Assembly: GCA_046723645.1 (NCBI GenBank)
Contig: JBKOUY010000172.1
Coordinates: forward strand, 1 to 18,134
Direction of reading: 5' to 3'
DNA from: DASQUK01 sp046723645
GTDB taxonomy: Bacteria > Actinomycetota > Acidimicrobiia > Acidimicrobiales > VFJN01
DNA length: 18,134 bases
Shown here: piece by piece, positions 6,619 to 13,903 of the stretch
Position numbering within the stretch: position 1 is the first letter of the stretch
Layout of the letters: each line of letters begins with the position of its first letter
Notes under the pieces: model-generated
Databases searched by the model: none
The model's input: only the letters and a program-made list of their open reading frames with translations
What the model was told of the DNA's origin: nothing
Made by a program: the position numbers and the translations under genes

Positions 6619-6658
6619 GGCGCCAGTCGGCGCCGTCGATCACCGGTCGCTCGACCGG
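6619..6658. terminator. Tandem hairpins downstream of htpX
   Basis: Two short GC hairpins: GGCGCC-AGTC-GGCGCC (6619-6634), and CCGGTCG with CGACCGG (6643-6658). Both lie in the 230-base gap after the htpX stop. Together with the hairpin at 6567-6597 they fit a terminator cluster for the lemA-htpX transcript. No gene was seen in this gap. Confidence 0.4.
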
Positions 6659-6732
6659 CCAAGCCGGATCGAGCGACAGTGGCGGGCTCCGGCGGGAGCC
6701 TCTGCCCCACACCCCCGCCGCTGGCTCGAAAC

Positions 6733-7656
6733 TCAGAGTTCGCGCAGGAGGGCGATGCGCTCCTCGAGCGGCGGGTGCGTGTCGAAGAGGTGGTTGAGGC
6801 GGGACAGCCGACCCTCGCGCTGCGTCTGGGCCGACGGCTGCTCGATCCACAGGTGGGCGGTGGCGCGGCTGGTGGCGTGCACGACCGTCGAGTCGTCCCG
6901 CAGCTTCTCCAGGGCCGAGATGAGCCCGGGCGGGTAGCGGGTCATCTCCACGCCTGACACGTCGGCCAGGGTCTCCCGCCGCCGGCTGATGGTCCGCTGC
7001 ATCACGGTGGCGATGACGGGCGACAGCAACAGCAGCGCGAAGCCGACGACGGACAGGATCGCCAGGGGGCCCTGGTTGCCGCCGTTCTGGCGGTCGAAGT
7101 CGCCGTACCGGTTGCGGCCCATGCCCCACCACAGCATCCGAATCCCGATGTCCGCAAGCAGCGCCACGATGCCGACCATCGTGACGGCCAGCGTCGACAC
7201 CAGGATGTCGTAGTTCTTGACGTGGGACAGCTCGTGGGCGAGCACCCCCTCGAGCTCGATCCGGTTCATCTTCTCGAGCAGCCCGGTGGTGACCGCCATT
7301 GCTGCGTTGCGCGGGTTGCGACCGGTGGCGAACGCGTTGGGTGCCGGATCGTCCACCACGTAGAGGCGGGGCTTCGGCAGCCCCGACGCGATGCAGAGGC
7401 CCTCGACGATGTTGTGGTAGCGGGCGAACTCCTCGACCGGTGCGGGCCGGGCCCGGCTCATGCGCAGCGCCACCGCATCCGACTTCCAATAGGCGAAGAA
7501 GCTGGTCGCGGCCGCGATGACGACGGCGATGACGACGCCGACCGGCCCGCCGCCGATGAGGTACGAGAAGGCGGTCGCCACCGCGGCCACCAGGATCACG
7601 AACCCGGCGACGAGCACCCAGCTACGCCGCTTGTTGGAGGTGACCTGGTCGTACAC
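6733..7656 (-). CDS. htpX: Membrane zinc metalloprotease HtpX (peptidase M48)
   Basis: HtpX is an inner-membrane zinc endopeptidase that degrades misfolded membrane proteins. The 307-residue protein starts MYDQVTSNKRRSWVLVAGF, typical of the family, with two N-terminal membrane segments (about 13-33 and 37-56). The zinc site HEXXH is at 141-145 (AHELSHVKNYD) and the third ligand is Glu228 in SRRRETLADVSG. Two further membrane segments surround about 152-178 and 197-219. The C-terminus has the usual DTHPPLEERIALL. The GTG start lies 26 bases after the lemA stop and lacks an obvious Shine-Dalgarno sequence, so it is most likely co-transcribed with lemA. A lemA-htpX pair is a recurrent bacterial arrangement. 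The protein can be called with high confidence; its substrates cannot. Confidence 0.95.
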   Translation of the reverse strand: MYDQVTSNKRRSWVLVAGFVILVAAVATAFSYLIGGGPVGVVIAVVIAAATSFFAYWKSDAVALRMSRARPAPVEEFARYHNIVEGLCIASGLPKPRLYVVDDPAPNAFATGRNPRNAAMAVTTGLLEKMNRIELEGVLAHELSHVKNYDILVSTLAVTMVGIVALLADIGIRMLWWGMGRNRYGDFDRQNGGNQGPLAILSVVGFALLLLSPVIATVMQRTISRRRETLADVSGVEMTRYPPGLISALEKLRDDSTVVHATSRATAHLWIEQPSAQTQREGRLSRLNHLFDTHPPLEERIALLREL

Positions 7657-7682
7657 GAAGGACCGGCGGTGGGCGAGGACGC

Positions 7683-8234
7683 TCAGAACCGCACCTGCGT
7701 GGGCCCACGCGACTCGTCGTCGGCCTCGAAGTACTCGCGCTCCGAGAAGCGGAAGGCGTTGGCGAGGACGTTGGAGGGGAAGCTCTGGATCTTGGTGTTA
7801 TAGCGATACACCGTGTCGTTGTAGAACTGTCGGGCGTAGGCGATCCGCCCCTCGGTGCCGGTCAGCTCCTCCTGGAGCTGGGCGAAGTTCTGGTTCGCCT
7901 TGAGATCCGGGTAGGCCTCCGACAGGGCGAACAGTGACTTGAGCGCCCCGGTGATCTGGTTCTCGGCCTCGGCCTGGTCGTGGGGGCCGCTGGCGTTCAT
8001 GCCGGCGTTGCGGGCCTCGATGACGGCATCGAGCGTCTCGCGTTCGTGGGACGCGTAACCCTTCACCGTCTCCACCAGGTTGGGGATCAGGTCGTAGCGC
8101 CGCTTGAGCTGCACGTCGATCTGCGCCCAGGCGTTCTCGATGCGATTGCGCAGCGAGACGAGCCCGTTGTAGCTGAACACGGCGTAGAGCCCGACGAGCA
8201 CCACGATGACGAGGATGATGATCAGGGCGAGCAC
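7683..8234 (-). CDS. lemA: LemA family membrane protein
   Basis: The 183-residue protein has a single N-terminal hydrophobic segment (about 1-20, MLALIIILVIVVLVGLYAV). The LemA core follows: SYNGLVSLRNRIENAWAQID, QLKRRYDLIPNLVETVKGYA, then a helical stretch through AYPDLKANQNFAQLQEELTGTE and ARQFYNDTVYRYN. It is probably a membrane-anchored helical bundle; the biochemical role of LemA proteins is not established. The GTG at 8234 is chosen because a TAGGAT box ends six bases before it, with no Shine-Dalgarno sequence, which fits a leaderless transcript. The gene leads the lemA-htpX unit, consistent with a shared envelope quality-control function, which is inference. Confidence 0.94.
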   Translation of the reverse strand: MLALIIILVIVVLVGLYAVFSYNGLVSLRNRIENAWAQIDVQLKRRYDLIPNLVETVKGYASHERETLDAVIEARNAGMNASGPHDQAEAENQITGALKSLFALSEAYPDLKANQNFAQLQEELTGTEGRIAYARQFYNDTVYRYNTKIQSFPSNVLANAFRFSEREYFEADDESRGPTQVRF

Positions 8235-8240
8235 GGGCGC

Positions 8241-8246
8241 ATCCTA
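8241..8246 (-). promoter_or_regulatory. -10 box of a probable leaderless lemA-htpX promoter
   Basis: Minus-strand TAGGAT ends exactly six bases before the lemA GTG, the same geometry as pdxS and pimA. No ribosome binding site or recognisable -35 is present. Confidence 0.55.
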
Positions 8247-8271
8247 GGCCGGGGTGGTCGAAGGCATGACG

Positions 8272-8292
8272 CCGCGGCCACGGTGGCCGCGG
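8272..8292. terminator. GC hairpin after pimA
   Basis: CCGCGGCC and GGCCGCGG form an eight-pair stem around loop ACGGT (palindromic over 8272-8292). It starts two bases past the pimA stop and lies upstream of the lemA promoter, so it probably ends the pgsA-patA-pimA transcript. There is no T-tract. Confidence 0.6.
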
Positions 8293-8294
8293 GG

Positions 8295-9365
8295 TCAGGC
8301 GACGAGCCGCTGGTAGCGCTCGACGTAGAGCTCGGCCAAGCGGACCATGGAGAACGACTGGGCCCGCAGCTCCGCGGCGCCGGTGAGGTCGGCGCGCAGG
8401 CGGCTGTCGGTGAGGGCCTGCGCCAGCGCCCGGCCCAGGGCGTCGCTGTCCCCCGCCGGCGTCAAGAGCGCATCGACCCCGTTGGTGGCGACGTTGCAGT
8501 AGCCGTCGAGCTCCGACGCCACCACCACGGCGCCGGCGGCCATGGCCTCGAGCAGCACGACCCCGAACGACTCGCCGCGCAGCGATGGCGCGCAGAACAC
8601 GTCGGCGCCACGCATGCGGGAGGCCACGTCCGCCTCGCTGAGCCGGCCGAGCCACTCGATGCGGGGATCACCGCCGTAGGCCGAGCGGAGCGCCTCGGTC
8701 TGGGGCCCGGTGCCGCCGACCCACACCCGGATGTCGGGCGACAGCAGGCGGAGCGCATCGAGGAGCACGGCCAGCCCCTTGCGCTCCTCGTGCCGGCCCA
8801 CGAAGAAGATCGTGGGACCCGCCGTGGGCGCCGGCGTGGCCTTGGCGAACCGCTCGACCTCGATGCCGTTGAACAGCAGGTCGTACTCGCCGCCGAGCGC
8901 CCTCTGCGCGGTGGTCAGCGCGTCCTTGGACACCGCGCAGCGCAGGTCGAGGCGGCGCGCCAGCCACCGCACCCCGGGCTTGAGCGCGGCGTAGGCCGCG
9001 CTGTCGCCCGCCCGGTGGAACGTGCCGACGATCGGCGCGTTGCGGAACAGCAGCGCGGTCATGGTGGGTCCCGGGACACACGGCTCGTGCAGGTGGATGA
9101 CCTCGAACGCCTCGTCCCGCAGGGCCCGGATCGTGCGCAGCTGGGCGGCGGGGTCGGGGGCCAACGGCGCCACCGACCCGTTGGAGGCCGTCGGCACGCT
9201 CTTGCCCAGGGGTGTCACGCCGCCGTCTGGTGGCGGGCCGTCGCACGGCGCCAGCACGCGGGCGTCCTCGCCGAGGCCCCGCAGGGTGCGGGCCAGGCCC
9301 AGCACCTGCCCCTGGACGCCACCGGGCACAGTGAGGCTGTAAGGGCAGACGAGCCCGATGCGCAC
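8295..9365 (-). CDS. pimA: Phosphatidyl-myo-inositol alpha-mannosyltransferase PimA (GT4)
   Basis: PimA transfers the first mannose from GDP-mannose to phosphatidylinositol on the cytoplasmic face of the membrane, starting phosphatidylinositol mannoside synthesis. The 356-residue protein opens MRIGLVCPYSLTVPGGVQGQ, closely matching mycobacterial PimA. It retains the flexible VPGGVQ loop (13-18), the NGSV segment (62-65), the HEP (93-95) and TFH (115-117) motifs and GRHEERKG (190-197) of the nucleotide site. The GT4 EX7E motif is Glu265 to Glu273 (GESFGVVLLEAM). The GTG start is supported by this match and by a TAGCCT box six bases upstream. The neighbours patA and pgsA supply the next acylation and the lipid acceptor, strengthening the call over a generic GT4 enzyme. 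The mannose position itself cannot be proven from sequence. Confidence 0.9.
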   Translation of the reverse strand: MRIGLVCPYSLTVPGGVQGQVLGLARTLRGLGEDARVLAPCDGPPPDGGVTPLGKSVPTASNGSVAPLAPDPAAQLRTIRALRDEAFEVIHLHEPCVPGPTMTALLFRNAPIVGTFHRAGDSAAYAALKPGVRWLARRLDLRCAVSKDALTTAQRALGGEYDLLFNGIEVERFAKATPAPTAGPTIFFVGRHEERKGLAVLLDALRLLSPDIRVWVGGTGPQTEALRSAYGGDPRIEWLGRLSEADVASRMRGADVFCAPSLRGESFGVVLLEAMAAGAVVVASELDGYCNVATNGVDALLTPAGDSDALGRALAQALTDSRLRADLTGAAELRAQSFSMVRLAELYVERYQRLVA

Positions 9366-9371
9366 GTGGTC

Positions 9372-9377
9372 AGGCTA
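9372..9377 (-). promoter_or_regulatory. -10 box of a probable leaderless pimA promoter
   Basis: Minus-strand TAGCCT ends six bases before the pimA GTG, in the 51-base gap after patA. The identical hexamer is the predicted -10 of pgsA and of the EF-G-like gene. Its position suggests pimA can be transcribed separately from pgsA-patA. Confidence 0.55.
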
Positions 9378-9416
9378 GGTGGGCGACGGGCATCGGGCGA
9401 ATGGACCGGAGCACGG

Positions 9417-10313
9417 TCACAGCTTCACCCGGCGCGCGCCGGGTTGGTCGCTGGGCCAGTTGGGCTGGAGCAGGTGCCATTGCTCGGGCCGCCGGCGGAT
9501 CAACCCCTCGAGCTCGCCGGCCATGGCCTGAGTGACGCGGGCCACGTCGTCACGGAAGGAACCCCGGCGCTCCACCGGGATGGGCGGGCGGATCACCGCG
9601 TGGTGGCGCCCCCCGCCCTGGTCGTAGACGCCCGTGGGGATCAGGGGGGCACCGGTGCGCAGCGCCAGCACGGCCGGGCCGGACGGCAGCGTCGTCGTCT
9701 CCCCGAAAAAGGTGACCTCCGCGCCGCTCCCGCCGATGTCGCGATCGCACAGCAGGGCGATCACATGCGCCTGCTTGATCGCCCGGACGATCGCGCGACC
9801 GGCGTCCGGTCCGAGCGGCACGATCTCCATGCCGATCCGCTCGCGGAACTCGACGAACCAGTCGAACAGGGCCGGCGGCTCCAGGCGTTCGACGACCGCG
9901 GTCACCGGGATCTTCCGGACCCGCGTGAGCCAGTAGGCGCACCACTCCCAGCTGCCCAGGTGCGGCAGCACCAGCATCGGACCGACGCCGCGCGCCAGCG
10001 ACTCCTCGACGTGCTCGAAGCCGTCGCAGGTGAGGCCCCGATCGAGCTCGTTCGCGCCGATCGTCGGGAGCCGGAACGACTCCCCGTAGTAGCGGCCGTA
10101 GGAACGGAACACCTCGCGCACGCGCCGCTGAAGCTCCGCGCTGTCCAGATCGGGATCGACCCGGCGCTGGTGACGCTCGACCATGGCGCGCTGGTCGCCC
10201 GGCCGCAACGCCGCCAGCCCCGCCACGCCCGGCGCCAGGACGTCGACCACCGAGCCCGGCAGGACCTGGGCGATCGCGTACGCACCTCGGTAGGCAGGGG
10301 TGACGACGTCCAT
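9417..10313 (-). CDS. patA: Phosphatidylinositol mannoside acyltransferase PatA (HtrB/LPLAT family)
   Basis: PatA transfers a palmitoyl group from acyl-CoA to the mannose added by PimA, at the cytoplasmic side of the membrane. From ATG 10313 the protein has 298 residues, similar to mycobacterial PatA. The acyltransferase motif HX4E is His118 and Glu123 in LPHLGSWEW. Further family blocks are LLCDRDIGGSGAEVTFFGE (188-206), with the conserved Glu199 region, and LPSGPAVLALRTGAPLIP. The frame stays open upstream into pgsA, but that extension is proline-rich and shadows pgsA, so I rejected it; no good Shine-Dalgarno sequence marks the start, leaving some doubt. The gene lies 53 bases after the pgsA stop and 51 before pimA. 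Without the context it could only be called an LPLAT acyltransferase. Confidence 0.87.
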   Translation of the reverse strand: MDVVTPAYRGAYAIAQVLPGSVVDVLAPGVAGLAALRPGDQRAMVERHQRRVDPDLDSAELQRRVREVFRSYGRYYGESFRLPTIGANELDRGLTCDGFEHVEESLARGVGPMLVLPHLGSWEWCAYWLTRVRKIPVTAVVERLEPPALFDWFVEFRERIGMEIVPLGPDAGRAIVRAIKQAHVIALLCDRDIGGSGAEVTFFGETTTLPSGPAVLALRTGAPLIPTGVYDQGGGRHHAVIRPPIPVERRGSFRDDVARVTQAMAGELEGLIRRRPEQWHLLQPNWPSDQPGARRVKL

Positions 10314-10366
10314 CGCGGCGGGATCGAATCGGGGCCCGAGGCGGAACCCGTTGGTCGGCCGAGCCC

Positions 10367-11050
10367 TCAGCGCCGACGGCGGTGGCCGACCGCCTGCCGG
10401 CGCCAGGTCCGCTGGGTCGAACGGGCCACCCGCCGGGCCCGCCAGCGCACGGCCAGGGGCTGAACCTGCGGGGCCGACGCCTGGCGCCAGACCCGCTCGA
10501 ACCGCTGGCCCGCCGTGATCAGCGTTAGCACGAGCATCGCCCACAGGACCGGCACCAGCAGCGACTCGAACAGCAGCCCGAAGCCGAGGAAGATGAGCCG
10601 CTCGGCCCGTTCCATGAGGCCGCCGCGGGCATCGAAGCCCAGGGACTCCGCCTTGGCTCGCTCGTAGGAGACCAGCAGCGACGCCGCCAGCACGGCGAGG
10701 GGCAGCACCGACACCCGCCCCGGCTGCGTGGACGCCAGGTACCAGGCGACGCCGCCCAGCAGCAGCGCGTCGCTGACGCGGTCGATCACCGAGTCGAAGA
10801 AGGCCCCCCGCGGCGAGGCGGTGCCGGAGGCCTTGGCGACGGCACCATCGAGCACGTCGGGCACGGCGGTGAGGATCAGCAGCACCAGTCCGGCCCGGAG
10901 CCAGCCCTGCGCGATCGTGAGCGACGCCGCCGTGGCCATGGCCAGGCCGGTCAGCGTCAGGTGGTTGGCCGTGATCCCGGTGCGCCTGATCTGGGCACCG
11001 ATGGGTCGCAGCCCATTTTCGAACGTGCTCCGCCAGCGTCCGTCGAACAT
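10367..11050 (-). CDS. pgsA: CDP-alcohol phosphatidyltransferase, probable phosphatidylinositol phosphate synthase
   Basis: An integral membrane enzyme expected to join CDP-diacylglycerol and inositol 1-phosphate to give phosphatidylinositol phosphate, the precursor for PimA. The 227 residues carry the family signature as D65xxD68G69xxA72K73, then G82xxxD86xxxD90. The position after Ala72 is Lys73 where the consensus has Arg. The segment SYERAKAESLGFDARGG, followed by ERAERLI, matches the PI-phosphate synthase subgroup rather than phosphatidylglycerophosphate synthases. Hydrophobic stretches at about 52-66, 94-106, 114-128, 152-162 and 165-180 give the multi-pass core. The C-terminus is a strongly arginine-rich tail (about 201-227). 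The ATG at 11050 is preceded by GGGAG with suitable spacing; an in-frame upstream extension to 11077 is less likely. It heads pgsA-patA-pimA. Confidence 0.88.
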   Translation of the reverse strand: MFDGRWRSTFENGLRPIGAQIRRTGITANHLTLTGLAMATAASLTIAQGWLRAGLVLLILTAVPDVLDGAVAKASGTASPRGAFFDSVIDRVSDALLLGGVAWYLASTQPGRVSVLPLAVLAASLLVSYERAKAESLGFDARGGLMERAERLIFLGFGLLFESLLVPVLWAMLVLTLITAGQRFERVWRQASAPQVQPLAVRWRARRVARSTQRTWRRQAVGHRRRR

Positions 11051-11090
11051 CGTGTCTCCCGTGTCGGCACGCGCCACTGCGTGCCGGATC

Positions 11091-11096
11091 AGGCTA
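11091..11096 (-). promoter_or_regulatory. -10 box upstream of pgsA
   Basis: Minus-strand TAGCCT, 40 bases before the pgsA ATG, would give a leader of roughly 34 bases carrying the GGGAG ribosome binding site. It faces away from the identical TAGCCT of the divergent EF-G-like gene 54 bases further on. Confidence 0.45.
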
Positions 11097-11150
11097 ACGC
11101 CGCGTACCCGCTACCAGCGACCACCCGGGCACGCCCGGCGAGACGCCCGC

Positions 11151-11156
11151 TAGCCT
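11151..11156 (+). promoter_or_regulatory. -10 box upstream of the EF-G-like gene
   Basis: Plus-strand TAGCCT, 45 bases before the GTG at 11202, giving a leader of roughly 39 bases that contains an AGGGGG ribosome binding site. No clear -35 was found. Confidence 0.45.
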
Positions 11157-11201
11157 CGCCTTCACGGCGCCGAAGACGTCTCGTGCAGACAGGGGGTCCT
11201 G

Positions 11202-13268
11202 GTGAAGCGGTATGCGACCGATCACATTCGCAACGTCGCACTCGTGGGGCACGGCGGGTCGGGCAAGACCAGCCTGACCGAGGCCCTGCTGCACCGCGCC
11301 GGCGTCATCAACCGCCTCGGACGGGTCGAGGACGGCACCACGGTGTCCGACTACGACCCCGAGGAGCAGCGCCGGACCATCTCCCTGTCGTTGTCGCTGG
11401 CGCCCTTCGAGTGGCGCGACCACAAGATCAACCTCATCGACACCCCCGGCTACGCGGACTTCATCGGCGAGGTGGGCGCGGCGCTGCGGGTCGCCGACAT
11501 GGCGGTCTTCGTGGTGAGCGCGGTCGACGGCGTCGAGGTCCAGACCGAGGCGATCTGGAAGATGGCCACCGGCATGGGCCTGCCCCGCATGGTGTTCGTG
11601 AACAAGCTCGACCGGGAGCGCTCCAGCTTCGACACCACGCTCGACCAGCTGCGGGATCGGTTGGGGGCCGGCATCGCCCCGCTCGAGCTGCCAATCGGCG
11701 AGGAGGCGAACTTCCGCGGGATCGCCGACCTGCTCACCGACACGGCGCACATCTACGAGGGGGGCCGCCCCCACACCGAAGCGATCCCCGAGGACATGGA
11801 GGATCGCGAGCACGAGGTCCGGGACAACCTGGTCGAGGGCATAGTCGTGGCCGACGACGAGATGCTCGAGCGCTACCTCGACGGTGACGTGCCCGGCGTC
11901 GAGGAGCTCGAGCGCACCCTGCACGACGGGGTCGCGTCGGCAACGGTGTTCCCGGTCGTGATCGGCTCGGCAACCCACGAGGTCGGGATCGACCGGCTGG
12001 CCGACTTCCTGGTGGCCATCGGCCCGTCGCCGCTCGACCGGCCCGCCTCGGTGACCGCCGGAGACAGCGATGTCGAGGTCGAGGCCCAGGCGTCCGGGGA
12101 TCCCTTGGCGGTCGTGTTCAAGACCATCGCCGACCCCTACGTGGGCCAGGTGAGCCTGTTCAAGGTCCTGTCGGGCACGCTCCGGCCCGACGACCACCTG
12201 ACCAACAGCCGTACCGGCGGCGACGAGCGGCTGCACGGCCTGCTGACGGTGCGCGGCAAGGAGCAGGAGCCGGCGTCCGAGCTGGTGGCCGGCGACATCG
12301 GCGCGGTCGCCAAGCTGGCCGGCACGGCCACCGGCGACACGCTCGCCCCCCGCGGCAAGCCGGTCGTCGTGCGGCCGATCGAGCAACCGGAGCCCAACCT
12401 GGCGGTGGCGGTCGTGCCCAAGACGCAGGCCGACGAGGACAGGCTGGCGCCCGCGCTCCACCGCCTCCAGGAGGAGGACCCTTCGCTGGTGGTCGAGCGG
12501 GTGGACGAGACGCACCAGACCCTGCTCAAGGGCACCGGCGAGACCCACCTGCAGATCACGATGGAGAAGCTGACCCGCAAGTTCGGCGCCAACGTCGAGA
12601 CTGAACCGGTGCGGGTCCCCTACCGGGAGACGATCACCGGGGTCGCCAAGGGCGTCGAGGGACGCCACAAGAAGCAGACCGGTGGCCACGGCCAGTTCGG
12701 CGTGTGCGTCATCGACGTCGAGCCCCTGCCGCGGGGTGGCGGCTTCGAGTTCGAGAACCACATCGTCGGCGGTGCCATCTCCCGGGGCTACATCCCGGCG
12801 GTGCAGAAGGGCATCGACGAGACCATGCGGTCGGGTGGTGTGCATGGTTACCCCGTCGTCGACGTGAAGGTCACCCTCATCGACGGCAAGGAGCACTCGG
12901 TCGACAGCTCGGAGATGGCGTTCAAGGTCGCGGGCCGGCTGGCGTTCCGGGCGGCCCTGGCACAGGCCGACGCAGTGATCCTCGAGCCGATCAGCCGGCT
13001 GGAGGTGACCGTTCCGCTCGACCTGCAGGGCGACGTGATGGGCGATCTCAACTCCCGGCGAGGCCGCGTGCAGGGCACCGAGGCCGGCGGCGACGGCACC
13101 CAGACCGTGATCGCCCTGGTGCCGACCTCCGAGATCCAGCGGTACGCCATCGAGCTGCGGTCGCTGACCGGCGGGCGCGGCCGGTTCCGTGCCGCGCATG
13201 ATCACTACGACGTCCTGCCCGGCCACCTGGTCGGCGCGATCAGGCGCGAGGTGGGCGAGGAGGCCTGA
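11202..13268 (+). CDS. Elongation factor G-like protein, EF-G2/FusA2 type
   Basis: A 688-residue translational GTPase homologous to EF-G over its full length: G domain about 8-270, domain II about 295-380, then domains III, IV and V to the end. The P-loop is GHGGSGKTS (16-24) rather than the AHIDAGKTT of canonical EF-G, the G3 motif is DTPGYADF (80-87) and G4 is NKLD (134-137). Tyr84 stands where EF-G has its catalytic histidine (DTPGH). The switch I ending RGITI is replaced by EEQRRTISL. These changes are typical of the EF-G2/FusA2 paralogue group, so it is unlikely to be the main elongation factor, and its role is uncertain. Domain IV with GGHGQFGVCVIDVEP and domain V are intact. GTG 11202 has AGGGGG four to five bases upstream. 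Divergent from pgsA. Confidence 0.92.
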   Translation: MKRYATDHIRNVALVGHGGSGKTSLTEALLHRAGVINRLGRVEDGTTVSDYDPEEQRRTISLSLSLAPFEWRDHKINLIDTPGYADFIGEVGAALRVADMAVFVVSAVDGVEVQTEAIWKMATGMGLPRMVFVNKLDRERSSFDTTLDQLRDRLGAGIAPLELPIGEEANFRGIADLLTDTAHIYEGGRPHTEAIPEDMEDREHEVRDNLVEGIVVADDEMLERYLDGDVPGVEELERTLHDGVASATVFPVVIGSATHEVGIDRLADFLVAIGPSPLDRPASVTAGDSDVEVEAQASGDPLAVVFKTIADPYVGQVSLFKVLSGTLRPDDHLTNSRTGGDERLHGLLTVRGKEQEPASELVAGDIGAVAKLAGTATGDTLAPRGKPVVVRPIEQPEPNLAVAVVPKTQADEDRLAPALHRLQEEDPSLVVERVDETHQTLLKGTGETHLQITMEKLTRKFGANVETEPVRVPYRETITGVAKGVEGRHKKQTGGHGQFGVCVIDVEPLPRGGGFEFENHIVGGAISRGYIPAVQKGIDETMRSGGVHGYPVVDVKVTLIDGKEHSVDSSEMAFKVAGRLAFRAALAQADAVILEPISRLEVTVPLDLQGDVMGDLNSRRGRVQGTEAGGDGTQTVIALVPTSEIQRYAIELRSLTGGRGRFRAAHDHYDVLPGHLVGAIRREVGEEA

Positions 13269-13316
13269 AGGGCGGCGCCGGTCGAGACGGCGCTCGCCGG
13301 AAGGGGGTGAGCCTTC

Positions 13317-13844
13317 ATGGGCCTGGAGCGATGCGACGAATGCGGCTTCGATCCGGCGGAGCTCCGCCCCCGCAACCTGCCGGTCGCCATCCGCTCGTAC
13401 GGTCGGCGGTACCGGGTACCGCTGACGCGCGGCCTGGCGGACGAGGACCTCGACGAGATCGTGCGCCGCTCCCCCTCGGCGGACGTGTGGTCGGCCATCG
13501 AGTACAGCGCCCACGTGCGGGACATCTTCCGCGTCTTCGACGACCGCGTCCGCTGCGCCCTGACCGACACGGAGCCGTCCGAGACGGTGGTCGACTGGGA
13601 GGGCAAGGTGGCCGCCGCGTCACCGACGCTCGACCGCCAGGCGCTGGCCGACGATCTCGACGACGCCGCCGACACGTTCGCCACCGTGCTCTCTGAGCTG
13701 GCCGATCACGAGTGGCGCCTGCCGACCATCACGGGCAAGGGAAAGCCGGCGACGGTCGCCGAAGTTGCCATCATCGCCGTCCACGAGGGCAGCCACCACC
13801 TGCTCGACGTGGGACGCGTCCTGCGCGCGGCGCGGGGACGCTGA
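13317..13844 (+). CDS. DinB-fold protein with N-terminal CxxC motif
   Basis: A 175-residue protein, probably a four-helix bundle of the DinB/YfiT superfamily, many members of which are metal-dependent thiol (mycothiol or bacillithiol) S-transferases. The putative metal triad is complete: His66 (EYSAHVRDI) and the paired His156 and His160 (AVHEGSHHLLDVGRVL), the latter with the H-x3-H spacing of the family. The N-terminus has a short CDECGF motif (Cys6, Cys9) that could bind metal only with a partner, since no second CxxC exists. ATG 13317 is preceded by AGGGGGTGA, a strong ribosome binding site. It lies 48 bases after the EF-G-like gene in the same direction and may be co-transcribed. The substrate is unknown. 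Confidence 0.75.
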   Translation: MGLERCDECGFDPAELRPRNLPVAIRSYGRRYRVPLTRGLADEDLDEIVRRSPSADVWSAIEYSAHVRDIFRVFDDRVRCALTDTEPSETVVDWEGKVAAASPTLDRQALADDLDDAADTFATVLSELADHEWRLPTITGKGKPATVAEVAIIAVHEGSHHLLDVGRVLRAARGR

Positions 13845-13872
13845 GCGCGCCGGCTGCGCCTGTGCGTCCGCG

Positions 13873-13903
13873 CCCGGCCCCGGCCCCCGGGGGTCAGGCC
13901 GGG
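13873..13903. terminator. Hairpin between convergent DinB and GPX genes
   Basis: The palindrome CCCCCGGGGG at 13884-13893 lies within outer arms CCCGGCC (13873-13879) and GGCCGGG (13897-13903). It follows the DinB stop by about 28 bases and overlaps the GPX stop codon on the other strand. It probably terminates the plus-strand transcript. Confidence 0.5.

Noticed and set aside
7980..10463. 827-codon plus-strand open frame across lemA, pimA and patA
   Set aside because: It spans three recognised minus-strand genes and reads as a reverse-frame artefact.
10314..10544. Extension of patA into pgsA
   Set aside because: The extra residues are Gly/Pro/Ala-rich and shadow the pgsA tail; PatA proteins normally start near the chosen ATG.
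11094..13514. 806-codon minus-strand open frame opposite the EF-G-like gene
   Set aside because: Antisense shadow of a strongly conserved GTPase; rich in Arg, His, Asp and Leu with no domain seen.
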